From Akkermansia sp. (GTDB taxonomy: Bacteria > Verrucomicrobiota > Verrucomicrobiia > Verrucomicrobiales > Akkermansiaceae), in assembly GCA_024405455.1 (NCBI GenBank), contig JAKSOT010000010.1, positions 1-39,301 of the forward strand: a DNA stretch of 39,301 bases, given 5' to 3'. Shown here in pieces: positions 1 to 7,572 of this stretch; position 1 is the first letter of the stretch; each line of letters begins with the position of its first letter. Under the pieces are notes generated by a model. The model was not told the origin of the DNA, made no database searches, and worked only from the letters and a program-made list of their open reading frames with translations. Both the position numbers and the translations under genes were made by a program.

Positions 1-2525
1 TGCAGGGCGGCACGCTGCACATCGGCAACAAGGGCGCGCTCGGCACGGGAGCCGTCACGCTCGGCGGCGGCACGCTGGAGATTGCCGCCGGCGGCTTCGC
101 CAACACCATCACCGCATCCGGCACCAGCAGCATCACCGTGACGAACGGCAACACGCTCACCCTCGCCAAGGCACTCTCCAACGGCGGCACGCTCACGCTG
201 AAGGGCACGTACGACGCCTCCGCGCTCACACTCAGCGACGGCGAGACCACGCATGTGGACGTGAACGGCATGACCGGGGCAAGCGGGTTTGCCAAGACCG
301 GCGGGCGCAGCGTCACCATTGTGAACGGCGGCACCACCAAGAACGGCGGCACCACCATCACCCACAGCGGGCTGAAGAGCGGCGAGAAGCTCACGCTCGG
401 CACAGACGGCAAGGCCACCACCGGCGACGGCACGGTGGACCGCACCACCTACCTGCTGACGGGGACGGACAGCGCGAGCGTGAGCGCCATCACGAAGGCG
501 GCGGGCGGCGAGCTGAAGAACATCGATGTTCAGGGCGGCACGCTGGTGATGGATGCGGCCACGGACAAGCTGACGGTTGCCGGAGGCACGCTGGATATCC
601 AGGAGGGCCTGGCCAGCAGCGTCACGCTGGCCGAAACCTGCAACCTTACCAAGACCGGGGCGGGCACGCTCACCATCGCGAAGGCAAGCGCGGCGGGCAG
701 CGGCTCCATCACCCTGAAGGAAGGCACGCTCAACCTCAACGGCAAGGACATCTCCTCCAAGGACGTGAACGTGACCGGAGCCGCCGCGCTGACGTCCGAC
801 GGCGGCACGGTGAAGGCGCTCACGCTGGCAACGGCGGGAGGCGCGGATGGCAGGAACGGCGAGCTGCTGTACGCCGAGGAGCTGAAGCTCACGGGCAGCC
901 TCAATACGGCGGGGCTCACGCTCACCAAGGGCAACATCACCGGCGGCAGCATCACCGCCTCCGGGGCATCCACCGTGCAGCAGGGCTACATCGGCACCGG
1001 CATCACTGGCACCACGCTCACCAAGACCGGAGACAAGCGCGTGGAGCTGGGCGGCAAGAACAAGTTCACCGGCGGCGTGACCGTGCAGCAAGGCGCGCTC
1101 GCCCTGCTGGAGAAGAGCGGCATGGAAGCCAACGTCACCGTGAACGGCGGGGCCTCCCTGTTCACCGCCATTACGGTGAACGGCGACATCACGCTGCAGA
1201 AAGGCGCCATCATGCGCCTGCGCCCGGACGCCTCCTACACGCTCAACGGCCACGCCATGACTGCGAACGCGGGTGCGGACTTCTACGGCGACCTCAAGAC
1301 GGCGACCGGCTCCACGCTCACCCTGGGGCTGGCCACCAGCGCGGGTGATGCGTTCAAGGTGCACGGCGACCTGGCGATTGCGGGCGGCAGCCTGGGCTAC
1401 ACCGGCAGCATCTCGCAGGGCACGGCCTACACGCTCGTCACCGCCACGGGCAGCATCACCAACAGCTCCGGCAAGACGCTCAACGAGCTCTTCGACCTGG
1501 CAACCGGCACCTACACCATCAGCAACACCGGAACCGCCATCACCCTGCAGAAGAGCGGTGTCAAGTCCGTTGCGCTGGAGCGCATGGCGAGCGGCACCGT
1601 CCCCGCCATGGGCGGAGAGATAGTGGAAGCCCCCGTCACGGAAACGCTGGCGGCTGGCGTGGCAGACGCCCTGGTGCAGGCTGACTGGGGTGTAGTGAAC
1701 GCGCAGCACGCCTTCACAGGCACGCTCAACGGGCGCCACCAGAGCCTGCGCGCACTGGGCACGGGTCGCACGGCGGTGTGGGCGAACGCCATTGGCTCGC
1801 ACACGCGCCAGAGTTCCGCGCACGGGCATGCGGGGTCCGACAACACCCTGTACGGCGCCGCGCTGGGCGTGGAGTTCAACGCCGGGGCGCACGGGGCGGC
1901 GGGCGTGGCCATCGGCCACACCTGGGACCGCGTGAACACCTTCGGCATGAGCCGCGTGAAGCAGGACACCCAGCACGCGGGCGCGTTCGGCCGCGCGAGG
2001 GTGTTCTCCCGCGGTGCCAACAGCCTGTGGCTGGAGGCCGCCGCCGGATACGGCAAGACGGACTCCCGCGGCACGCTGGGACACTCCCGCGAGCGCTGGA
2101 CGCAGAACAGCGGCACGCTGACCGTACACGCCAACGATGTGATGTACATCAGCGAGACCACCGCGCTGAACTACTTCGGCGGCCTGGAGTACACGGCCAC
2201 GGACAGCGGCAGCATCGACGACGTGCGCACGGGTTCCGTGCAGAACCTGCGCGGTGAAATCGGCGCAGGCGTCACGCACGCCATCGGCCACGGCACGGTG
2301 TTTGCGGAAGCGGCACTGACGGGCGACATGGTGCGGCACAACCCGACGGCGGGCGTGGACATGCGGCGCAGCGGGGCGAACCCGGGCCGCATCGGTGCCA
2401 GCATCACCGTGGGCGGCGCCTACGCCATCACGGACCATTGGAGCGTGAACGCCACCTACTCCTTCGAGGGCGCGAAGCACAACAACAGCCACAACGCGGG
2501 AATCGGCGCCACCCTCCGCTTCTGA
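1..2525 (+). CDS. Autotransporter adhesin, 5' end outside window
   Basis: The frame is open from base 3 and runs in from the left edge, so the true start and signal peptide are missing; the GTG at 138 is only an internal codon. About the first 1,500 bases encode a low-complexity Gly/Thr/Leu-rich passenger with repeated GGTL, LTLT and NGGT strings, typical of a parallel beta-helix. From about base 1770 to the stop (about 250 residues) is a type V autotransporter beta-barrel: alternating aromatic/Gly strands, GVAIGHTWD, an AAAGYGKTDS stretch, and the C-terminal aromatic residue (ends IGATLRF) recognised by the BAM machinery. Expected role: the barrel inserts in the outer membrane and displays the passenger at the surface. 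The passenger's ligand cannot be told. A lipoprotein gene follows 40 bases downstream in the same direction. Confidence 0.88.
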   Translation, partial: QGGTLHIGNKGALGTGAVTLGGGTLEIAAGGFANTITASGTSSITVTNGNTLTLAKALSNGGTLTLKGTYDASALTLSDGETTHVDVNGMTGASGFAKTGGRSVTIVNGGTTKNGGTTITHSGLKSGEKLTLGTDGKATTGDGTVDRTTYLLTGTDSASVSAITKAAGGELKNIDVQGGTLVMDAATDKLTVAGGTLDIQEGLASSVTLAETCNLTKTGAGTLTIAKASAAGSGSITLKEGTLNLNGKDISSKDVNVTGAAALTSDGGTVKALTLATAGGADGRNGELLYAEELKLTGSLNTAGLTLTKGNITGGSITASGASTVQQGYIGTGITGTTLTKTGDKRVELGGKNKFTGGVTVQQGALALLEKSGMEANVTVNGGASLFTAITVNGDITLQKGAIMRLRPDASYTLNGHAMTANAGADFYGDLKTATGSTLTLGLATSAGDAFKVHGDLAIAGGSLGYTGSISQGTAYTLVTATGSITNSSGKTLNELFDLATGTYTISNTGTAITLQKSGVKSVALERMASGTVPAMGGEIVEAPVTETLAAGVADALVQADWGVVNAQHAFTGTLNGRHQSLRALGTGRTAVWANAIGSHTRQSSAHGHAGSDNTLYGAALGVEFNAGAHGAAGVAIGHTWDRVNTFGMSRVKQDTQHAGAFGRARVFSRGANSLWLEAAAGYGKTDSRGTLGHSRERWTQNSGTLTVHANDVMYISETTALNYFGGLEYTATDSGSIDDVRTGSVQNLRGEIGAGVTHAIGHGTVFAEAALTGDMVRHNPTAGVDMRRSGANPGRIGASITVGGAYAITDHWSVNATYSFEGAKHNNSHNAGIGATLRF

Positions 2526-2565
2526 TTTGAGTTCAACCTGAAACCATAGAAAGGATTTACACAAT

Positions 2566-3066
2566 ATGAAGACATCCCACATCATCAAGCTGCTGGCAGG
2601 CATCACCATCGCCACCACCCTCTGCGCCTGCGGAGGAGGAGGAGGAGGAGGAGGAGGAGGCTCGTCCGACCCCGGCTGGAACCGCCACCCCGGCTCCACG
2701 GATCCCAAGACGGAATCCGACGACCCGGACCAGCTGCTGAAAGGTCGCTCGCTGGAGCTGCAGGGGGCGGAGACGAGTTACAGCTTCGTGTTCGACGAGA
2801 GCGGTGTCTGCACCGTGACGCGCACCAACAACGGCAGCCCCGTGCAAGGCACGCTCACCTACACCTACGAGCCGCTCACGGGAGGCAAGAGCGCCAACGC
2901 CGTGTTCAACATCACCTACGGCGAGGAATGGGAGGGCCTGCAGGGCGAGAGGGAGACCCTGGGCGCGGAGTTCACCTTCGGCAGCGCCACCCAGGCATCC
3001 TGCTCCCTCAAGGTGAACAACAAGCCCGTGGGCGAGGTTCCCGCCACTTTCAGGATGCTGGATTGA
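2566..3066 (+). CDS. Small lipoprotein with ten-glycine linker
   Basis: This 166-residue protein begins with a short Lys-containing n-region and a hydrophobic stretch ending in a lipobox (TLCAC, acylated Cys at residue 23). Directly after the Cys come ten glycines and two serines, a flexible tether typical of surface or periplasmic lipoproteins. The remainder is a small charged, Thr-rich domain (residues about 50-166) that I do not recognise; one Cys each lies in VCTVTR and SCSLKV, possibly a disulfide. The start is supported by an AAAGGA Shine-Dalgarno at about 2550-2555. It follows the autotransporter by 40 bases with no obvious terminator between, so co-transcription is likely. Function unknown. 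Confidence 0.8.
   Translation: MKTSHIIKLLAGITIATTLCACGGGGGGGGGGSSDPGWNRHPGSTDPKTESDDPDQLLKGRSLELQGAETSYSFVFDESGVCTVTRTNNGSPVQGTLTYTYEPLTGGKSANAVFNITYGEEWEGLQGERETLGAEFTFGSATQASCSLKVNNKPVGEVPATFRMLD
2632..2661 (+). repeat. (GGA)9 GGC microsatellite in lipoprotein gene
   Basis: Nine exact GGA triplets followed by GGC encode the ten-glycine linker after the lipid-anchored Cys. Being a triplet array, slippage would change linker length without shifting frame. Confidence 0.9.
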
Positions 3067-3094
3067 CCCGCAACACCCGGATTTAACACATCCT

Positions 3095-3161
3095 AAATCC
3101 CCAATCCTAAATCCCAAATCCTCAATTAGACGCAGGATTTGGGATTTTGGATTGGGGATTT
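3095..3161. repeat. 28-bp inverted repeat between convergent genes
   Basis: Left arm 3095-3122 and right arm 3134-3161 are reverse complements over 28 bases with one mismatch, separated by an 11-base loop. Each arm is built of AATCC-type units (AAATCCCC, AATCCTAA, ATCCCAAA), and a further AGATTTGGGATTTG copy follows the right arm. It lies between the convergent lipoprotein and folP genes and would form a very stable RNA hairpin in either transcript. There is no clear T-run, so terminator or mRNA-end protection is an inference. Confidence 0.8.
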
Positions 3162-3191
3162 AAGATTTGGGATTTGTGGGTCGGCAAGCCT

Positions 3192-3205
3192 TGTGTGTAC
3201 ACACA
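3192..3205. repeat. 14-bp perfect palindrome TGTGTGTACACACA
   Basis: Perfect dyad in the 3' intergenic region downstream of folP. It could be a protein-binding site, but no promoter is visible beside it; the function is unknown. Confidence 0.5.
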
Positions 3206-3256
3206 TGACGTTGCAGAGAGAACGAGGTTGAAGAAAGCGGGCACACGCGGGATAGG

Positions 3257-4078
3257 TCACGCGCGATGCAAAGCTTGACAGAGAGCCTGAACATCATGCA
3301 CGCGGTGGATATCCGCACCGTGAGCGGCAGCCAGCAGGCTGGCGGCCACCGTGGATTGGGGGTCGAAGCGATTGCCGAAATAGTCTTTCAGAAAACGTTT
3401 GCGGGAGAGGGCGCTCATGAGCGGGAGATTGCGGACGCGCAGCTCCTCCAGATGCTCCAGCAGCGCCATGTTGTGGGCGGCTGTCTTACCGAAGCTCAAA
3501 CCGAAACCGGGGTCCAGGCAGATGCGCTGCGGGTCGATTCCGGCCTGTTCCGCGGCTTGCACGCGCTCTTGGAAGAAGGCGCGCACCTGCGACACGACGT
3601 CGGTGTATTGCGGGTTGTCCTGCATGGTGGCGGGCTCACCCTGCATGTGCATGAGGACGATGCCGCAACCGCTCTGCGCGCACAGCTCCAGCATGCCGGG
3701 GGCGCGCAGGCCCGTGATGTCGTTCACGATGTCCGCGCCGGCATCCAGCGCGGCGCGGGCCACCTCCGCATGGCGGGTGTCGATGGACAGGCGGATGCCC
3801 GGCAGCTCGCGGCGGATGGCGCACAGCACGGGCAGCACGCGCGCGGCTTCCTCTGCTGGCGGCACCTCCTGCGCGCCGGGGCGTGTGGACTCGCCGCCCA
3901 CGTCGATGACATCGGCCCCCTGCTCTGCCAGCGCCACGGCATGGGCGAGCGCGGCGGCGGGGGCGGCATGCGCGCCGCCGTCGGAGAATGAATCCGGGGT
4001 GACGTTGAGGATGCCCATGATTGCCCCTTGCTGCGGGAGTTCCCAGGGCGAGCCGCCCATCTGCCAAATGCGCGCCAT
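3257..4078 (-). CDS. folP: Dihydropteroate synthase
   Basis: FolP condenses 6-hydroxymethyl-dihydropterin pyrophosphate with p-aminobenzoate to give dihydropteroate in folate synthesis; it is cytosolic and the sulfonamide target. The 273-residue length fits the family. Visible signatures in order are MGILNVTPDSFSDGG (first loop, pterin and pABA binding), DVGGESTRPGA, LSIDTRHAEVA with DIVNDITGL, DPGFGLSFGKT, SALSRKRFL (Lys and Arg of the pterin site) and the terminal HRVHDV. Its start lies 6 bases after the stop of the unknown gene 4085-4717, so the two are probably one transcript. It ends facing a convergent lipoprotein gene across a repeat-rich spacer. Confidence 0.97.
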   Translation of the reverse strand: MARIWQMGGSPWELPQQGAIMGILNVTPDSFSDGGAHAAPAAALAHAVALAEQGADVIDVGGESTRPGAQEVPPAEEAARVLPVLCAIRRELPGIRLSIDTRHAEVARAALDAGADIVNDITGLRAPGMLELCAQSGCGIVLMHMQGEPATMQDNPQYTDVVSQVRAFFQERVQAAEQAGIDPQRICLDPGFGLSFGKTAAHNMALLEHLEELRVRNLPLMSALSRKRFLKDYFGNRFDPQSTVAASLLAAAHGADIHRVHDVQALCQALHRA

Positions 4079-4084
4079 AAGGTG

Positions 4085-4717
4085 TTAGAAGCGGTAGAGG
4101 CCCATATCCTGATAGGCGTGTTTAAGTTCATGCATCATGCGAAGGGTGAGCATGTGGCCCGGCTTGGCACCGTACAAGCGCATCAGCAGGCGGTGAAAAA
4201 GATCCGGCTTGTACACCTCTCGGATGGAGACGATATCCTCAATGGGCTTGCCGTAGCGTTCCGCGAACAACCGCAGCAGCGTGCGGAACAGGTCCGCCGA
4301 GCCCACCTGCGCGTAGTAGTGGCGCGCCGTGCCGTCACGGAATTTGACGTAGGCTATGCGCCAGCTCGGCTCCTTCCCCGGCTTGCGGTATGGCTTTTCC
4401 TCCGCCGGGGCATCAGAGAAGGCAAACACGTTGCCGTCCGTGTACACGCCGTTCACGTGTTTCATGGATTGCAGCATGGCGGGGTCTCCCTCTGCGAGGT
4501 CGCTCATCTCCACGATACCCGTCTGCAGCGTGTCAGCCAGGTTTTCCACGAGGCTGCGGTAGGTGGCGCTGGTATCCGCGAAGGCGCAGCACAACACGTA
4601 GGCCCCGTAGTTCTCTTTCCTTCGGCCGCCCATAAAAGTGAACAGAAGGTCCTGCTTCCCCATGTTGCGGAAGCACACGTTAGACACGTACAGACGCACT
4701 CTCCTGCCACTCTCCAT
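4085..4717 (-). CDS. Conserved-looking protein of unknown function
   Basis: This 210-residue protein has no signal peptide or membrane segment and matches no family I recognise. It starts with VRLYVSNVCFRNMGKQDLLF and contains a GGRRKENYGAYVLCC stretch, an acidic middle (VEMSDLAEGDPAML), a KFRDGTARHYYAQVG segment and a basic His-rich C-terminus (MLTLRMMHELKHAYQD). MMHELKH loosely recalls a metal-binding HExxH but is not one. An open frame continues upstream to 5128, but that part is antisense to the HAD gene and is rejected. The ATG at 4717 is preceded by a promoter whose -10 ends 7 bases away. The stop is 6 bases before folP, suggesting an operon. Confidence 0.75.
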   Translation of the reverse strand: MESGRRVRLYVSNVCFRNMGKQDLLFTFMGGRRKENYGAYVLCCAFADTSATYRSLVENLADTLQTGIVEMSDLAEGDPAMLQSMKHVNGVYTDGNVFAFSDAPAEEKPYRKPGKEPSWRIAYVKFRDGTARHYYAQVGSADLFRTLLRLFAERYGKPIEDIVSIREVYKPDLFHRLLMRLYGAKPGHMLTLRMMHELKHAYQDMGLYRF

Positions 4718-4724
4718 GGCTTCT

Positions 4725-4753
4725 CTCTTACCCCATGCCGCGGGCGGTGTCAA
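4725..4753 (-). promoter_or_regulatory. Promoter of the unknown gene and folP
   Basis: Consensus -35 TTGACA (4748-4753), 17-bp spacer, -10 TAAGAG (4725-4730). The -10 ends 7 bases before the ATG at 4717, so transcription would begin at or next to the start codon. Confidence 0.55.
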
Positions 4754-4784
4754 TGAGAATCGCCTAACAATTAGACGGGGCGGG

Positions 4785-5447
4785 TCAATCCAGCAGGGCC
4801 TGCTCCAGGGCCTCCACGGAGCCGTAGACGGGCAGCCCGCTCTCCATGAGGTCGCGCACCTTGGAATAGCCCCAGGCCACCAGCATGCACGGGCATTCGG
4901 CGTTGCATGAGGTGCGGGCGTCGTACATGGAATCGCCCACCAGGGTGAGGTCCGCGGCGGTGATGCCCCAAAGCTGCGCGATATGGTGGATGGCGGCGGG
5001 GTCCGGCTTGCGGGGGAACTCACCCGTGAACCCCTGGATGGGGTTGAAGGGGATGGTGGGGAAAAGCGTTTGCACCATGGGGAGGGTGACATCGTGCGGC
5101 TTGTTGGAGAGCACGGCCATCTTGGCACCCTCCGCGGCCAGGCGGTGCAGCATGATGGAGAGGCCGGGGTACACGCGGGTCATGGCACCCTGCCAGCAGT
5201 TGGGGTATTCCTTGCGGAAGCCGTTGTGCACGGCCTCCAGCAGGTCGGCGGGGGCATCCGCGGCATCGGCGTATCCAATGGCGGCGGCACAGAGGTTGGC
5301 GGCGCCGCGGCCGATCATGAGGCGCACCTCGTGCTGCGGGTGGGTGGGCAGGCCGAGCTTCTCCAGCGAGCGGTTGAGCGCCTGCGCGATACCCGGCAGG
5401 GAGTGCACCAGCGTGCCGTCCAAATCAAAGACCAGGTGGCGTTTCAT
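4785..5447 (-). CDS. gph: HAD phosphatase, phosphoglycolate-phosphatase type
   Basis: This 220-residue HAD-superfamily hydrolase shows all four motifs: FDLDGTL (residues 7-13, nucleophile and acid/base Asp), LSNKP (motif II, Ser/Thr), the motif III Lys in FPRKPDP and VGDSMYDA (motif IV Asp pair). The alpha-helical cap between motifs I and II is of the subclass I type found in Gph, whose members hydrolyse 2-phosphoglycolate or other small phosphoesters. The exact substrate cannot be fixed from sequence; pyrophosphatase PpaX is an alternative. Its ATG shares one base with the lpxA stop (TGATG), so translation is probably coupled to lpxA. Confidence 0.85.
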   Translation of the reverse strand: MKRHLVFDLDGTLVHSLPGIAQALNRSLEKLGLPTHPQHEVRLMIGRGAANLCAAAIGYADAADAPADLLEAVHNGFRKEYPNCWQGAMTRVYPGLSIMLHRLAAEGAKMAVLSNKPHDVTLPMVQTLFPTIPFNPIQGFTGEFPRKPDPAAIHHIAQLWGITAADLTLVGDSMYDARTSCNAECPCMLVAWGYSKVRDLMESGLPVYGSVEALEQALLD

Positions 5448-6229
5448 CAGTGTATGAAGCCGCGTTCGGACGATTGCAGGAAGTCCACCAGGTGGCGCAC
5501 GTGGGGATTGTTGCCGTACTGCTCGTCTGCGTTGACGATGGCCAGCTCCTCCTGGAGGTTGCCGCCCTTGTTGAGGAAGAGTTTCTTGTAGGCGAACTTG
5601 AGGGCGCGGATATCCTCATCGGAGAACCCTCGGCGCTGGAGGCCGATGGTGTTGATGGCGCGCACCACGGCGGGTGAGCCCTCGATGATGGTGTAGGGCG
5701 GCACGTCCATGGGCACGCGGGCGCAGCCGCCCACCATGGCGTGCGCGCCCACGCGCACAAACTGGTGCAGCGCGGCGAAACCGCTCACAATCGCCCAGTC
5801 GCCGATATGGCAGTGCCCGGCGATTCCGGCGTAGCCGGAGATGATGCAGTGGTCGCCCACCACGCACTCGTGGCCGCAGTGGCTGTTGATGAGGAAATTG
5901 TTGTGGGAGCCGATAACCGTCTTGGTCTCCGGGGTGGTGGAGCGGTTGATGTTGCAGTTCTCGCGGAAGGTGTTGTGGTCGCCCACCTCCAGGTAGGTGG
6001 GCTCGCCCTTGTACTTGAGGTCCTGCGACTGAAGGCCGATGACCGCGAACGGGTAGAACACGTTGCCCTCACCGAAGGTGGAGGGGCCGCCCAGCACCAC
6101 ATGGCTGTGCAGGACGCACCCGCGCCCCAGGCGCACATGCGGCCCCACCACACAGTAGGGCCCCACCTTCACGTCCTCCGCCAGCTCCGCACTGGGGTCG
6201 ATGATTGCCGTGGGATGAATCTCTGCCAT
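5447..6229 (-). CDS. lpxA: UDP-N-acetylglucosamine acyltransferase LpxA
   Basis: LpxA transfers a 3-hydroxyacyl chain from ACP to the 3-OH of UDP-GlcNAc, the first step of lipid A synthesis, in the cytosol. The 260-residue length is standard. The protein is a run of left-handed beta-helix hexapeptides starting at IHPTAIIDPSAEL, with the catalytic region NSHCGHECVVG (His120 corresponds to the general-base His125 of E. coli) and the family mark LHQFVRVG at residues 154-160, followed by a helical C-terminal domain. No fabZ, lpxD or lpxB neighbours are present. The start at 6229 is set by a promoter whose -10 ends 6 bases upstream. Confidence 0.97.
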   Translation of the reverse strand: MAEIHPTAIIDPSAELAEDVKVGPYCVVGPHVRLGRGCVLHSHVVLGGPSTFGEGNVFYPFAVIGLQSQDLKYKGEPTYLEVGDHNTFRENCNINRSTTPETKTVIGSHNNFLINSHCGHECVVGDHCIISGYAGIAGHCHIGDWAIVSGFAALHQFVRVGAHAMVGGCARVPMDVPPYTIIEGSPAVVRAINTIGLQRRGFSDEDIRALKFAYKKLFLNKGGNLQEELAIVNADEQYGNNPHVRHLVDFLQSSERGFIH

Positions 6230-6235
6230 GCGCGT

Positions 6236-6264
6236 ATTCTACGCCCCGCCCTGTGTGGAATCAA
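6236..6264 (-). promoter_or_regulatory. lpxA promoter, leaderless spacing
   Basis: -35 TTGATT (6259-6264), 17-bp spacer, -10 TAGAAT (6236-6241). Only 6 bases separate the -10 from the lpxA ATG, so the mRNA should start at the AUG. Confidence 0.7.
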
Positions 6265-6394
6265 GGAAAAAAAGGAGGTGGGGAGTTGGGCGGCTGTCAG
6301 ACGCGGGACTGGCGGGAAGCGCCGTAGGATAATACAATGCCGCGCCGCGCCACCGGCCGGGAGAAAACCGTTTCTGAATGATGCGGAGACCTAC

Positions 6395-6566
6395 AGTATC
6401 CCTAATGCTTATATAGTTTGTTAGCCGAGATTTCGTGATGAAATCAAGGGTTCCGTGCTTGCTGTTGAAGTTTCGATTCTCTTTGCTATAGTTTTGTTGT
6501 GCGCGGTTTCCGCCACAGTATCAACCGTTAGCGGGCCTGCGCATCTCCTACAGCATTAGGGAAACT
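6395..6566. repeat. 15-bp inverted repeat flanking a promoter
   Basis: Left arm 6395-6409 (agtatccctaatgct) and right arm 6552-6566 (agcattagggaaact) are reverse complements at 14 of 15 positions and bound 142 bases. The segment between them contains the best promoter for the tyrosine recombinase that starts 16 bases beyond the right arm. The arrangement resembles an invertible DNA switch or paired recombinase/regulator sites; which one is not decided by sequence. Confidence 0.75.
6465..6492 (+). promoter_or_regulatory. Probable recombinase promoter inside inverted repeat
   Basis: TTGAAG (6465-6470), 16-bp spacer, TATAGT (6487-6492), pointing toward the recombinase ATG at 6583 with a leader of about 85 bases. 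Confidence 0.5.
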
Positions 6567-6582
6567 TAAAGCTAACAGTAAT

Positions 6583-7566
6583 ATGGAAGACCAAACTGCA
6601 AAAGAATTGTTGGAAGAGCTGCCGCTCACCTCTGTCGATGCCGCGCGCATCGTTTTGGAAACCACAGAAATGCTGTCCGCCCGCACGGCGGGGCTGGACC
6701 GCATGGAAGCGCTGCAGCTCCTGCGGCGCGTCATGCGCCTGGGAGCCACGGCCTTGAGCCATGAGGAAAACACGGTCTGCTTTGCACAGGCGGGGTGGGA
6801 AAGCATTGCGGCGCGCGCGGGGCGGCGTCCCACCACACGGCGTGACCTGCGGCACTACATGCGCCGTTTCCTGCGGTACAAGGGCGTGGCGGAGCGGCCC
6901 TTGCGCGACATGAGCACCAAGGAGTGCACCAAACTGCTGCAGGAAACCTGCGGGAGCTGCTCAAGCACATACCGCAAGGGGCGGATGATCCTGCACAGCA
7001 TCTTTGAGTACGGCATCCGCCAGGAATGGTGCGATTCCAACCCCGTGGCGCGCATCAAGGCCCCCACGGAGGAGGAGAAGACCATCCAGCCGCTCACACT
7101 GGAGGAGGTGAGGCGCCTGGAGGAGACCGCGCAAAAGCCGGAACACCGCGCCATGCGCCTTTCACTCAAGCTCATGCTCTACTGCGGCGTGAGACCCACC
7201 GAGGTGTCGCGCCTGAAGCCGGAGAAGGACATCGACTGGAAGGGGCGTGAGCTCATCATCCGTCCGCAGACGAGCAAGACGGGCGGCGGGCGCGTGATAC
7301 CGCTGCGCAAGGTGGCGCGGCTGGGGGAGCAGGACCGCCTGATACCCGGCAACTGGCTGAAGCGGTGGCGGCAGCTGCGGCAGGAGGCGGGCTTCACGGA
7401 CTGGCGGGCGGACGCGTGCCGGCACACGTTTGCGAGCTACCACGCGCGGCATTTCCGCAACCTGCCGGCGCTGCAGCTGGAGATGGGGCATTCGGACTCC
7501 AGCCTGCTGCAGACGCGCTACGTGACGGCGTTCCTGGACAACAAGGCAGACAGCTTCTGGAAGTAG
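6583..7566 (+). CDS. Tyrosine recombinase (phage-type integrase)
   Basis: This 327-residue protein has a helical N-terminal part (1-80), a SAM-like core-binding domain (about 85-160, RRDLRHYMRRFLRYKG) and a C-terminal catalytic domain. Catalytic residues visible are the first Arg in CGVRPTEVSRLK, the beta-hairpin Lys in TSKTGGGRVIPL, the second Arg in DACRHTFASYH, His in EMGHSD and the nucleophile Tyr in TRYV. The usual His three residues before the second Arg is Asp here. No prophage, cargo or att duplication is visible around it, so it is a lone recombinase. It converges on dciA with 6 bases between stops. No Shine-Dalgarno is apparent. Cutting sites are unknown; the upstream inverted repeat is the nearest candidate. 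Confidence 0.9.
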   Translation: MEDQTAKELLEELPLTSVDAARIVLETTEMLSARTAGLDRMEALQLLRRVMRLGATALSHEENTVCFAQAGWESIAARAGRRPTTRRDLRHYMRRFLRYKGVAERPLRDMSTKECTKLLQETCGSCSSTYRKGRMILHSIFEYGIRQEWCDSNPVARIKAPTEEEKTIQPLTLEEVRRLEETAQKPEHRAMRLSLKLMLYCGVRPTEVSRLKPEKDIDWKGRELIIRPQTSKTGGGRVIPLRKVARLGEQDRLIPGNWLKRWRQLRQEAGFTDWRADACRHTFASYHARHFRNLPALQLEMGHSDSSLLQTRYVTAFLDNKADSFWK

Positions 7567-7572
7567 CGCCGC

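Larger units (their letters stand above)
6230..6582. other. 353-base gap between lpxA and the recombinase
   Basis: The lpxA end carries the lpxA promoter. The middle and right part (about 6360-6582) is clearly richer in A/T than the surroundings and holds the inverted repeat and recombinase promoter listed separately. Short GTTAGC words recur (6420-6425, 6526-6531, and inverted at 6571-6576), which may be protein-binding sites. A 14-codon open frame at 6337-6381 is not convincing. I see no RNA gene. Confidence 0.6.

Noticed and set aside
1..1500. Possible repeats or CRISPR-like spacing in the autotransporter passenger
   Set aside because: The periodicity is from GGT/ACG-rich codons for Gly-Thr-Leu strings of a beta-helix; there are no uniform repeats with unique spacers.
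6337..6381. A 14-codon open frame (MPRRATGREKTVSE) preceded by TAGGAT six bases upstream
   Set aside because: The spacing mimics the leaderless pattern, but no -35 is present and the peptide is too short to support.
6583..7566. The recombinase as part of a prophage or integrative element
   Set aside because: Neighbours on both sides are housekeeping genes, with no structural, replication or conjugation genes and no flanking tRNA or att-like direct repeat.
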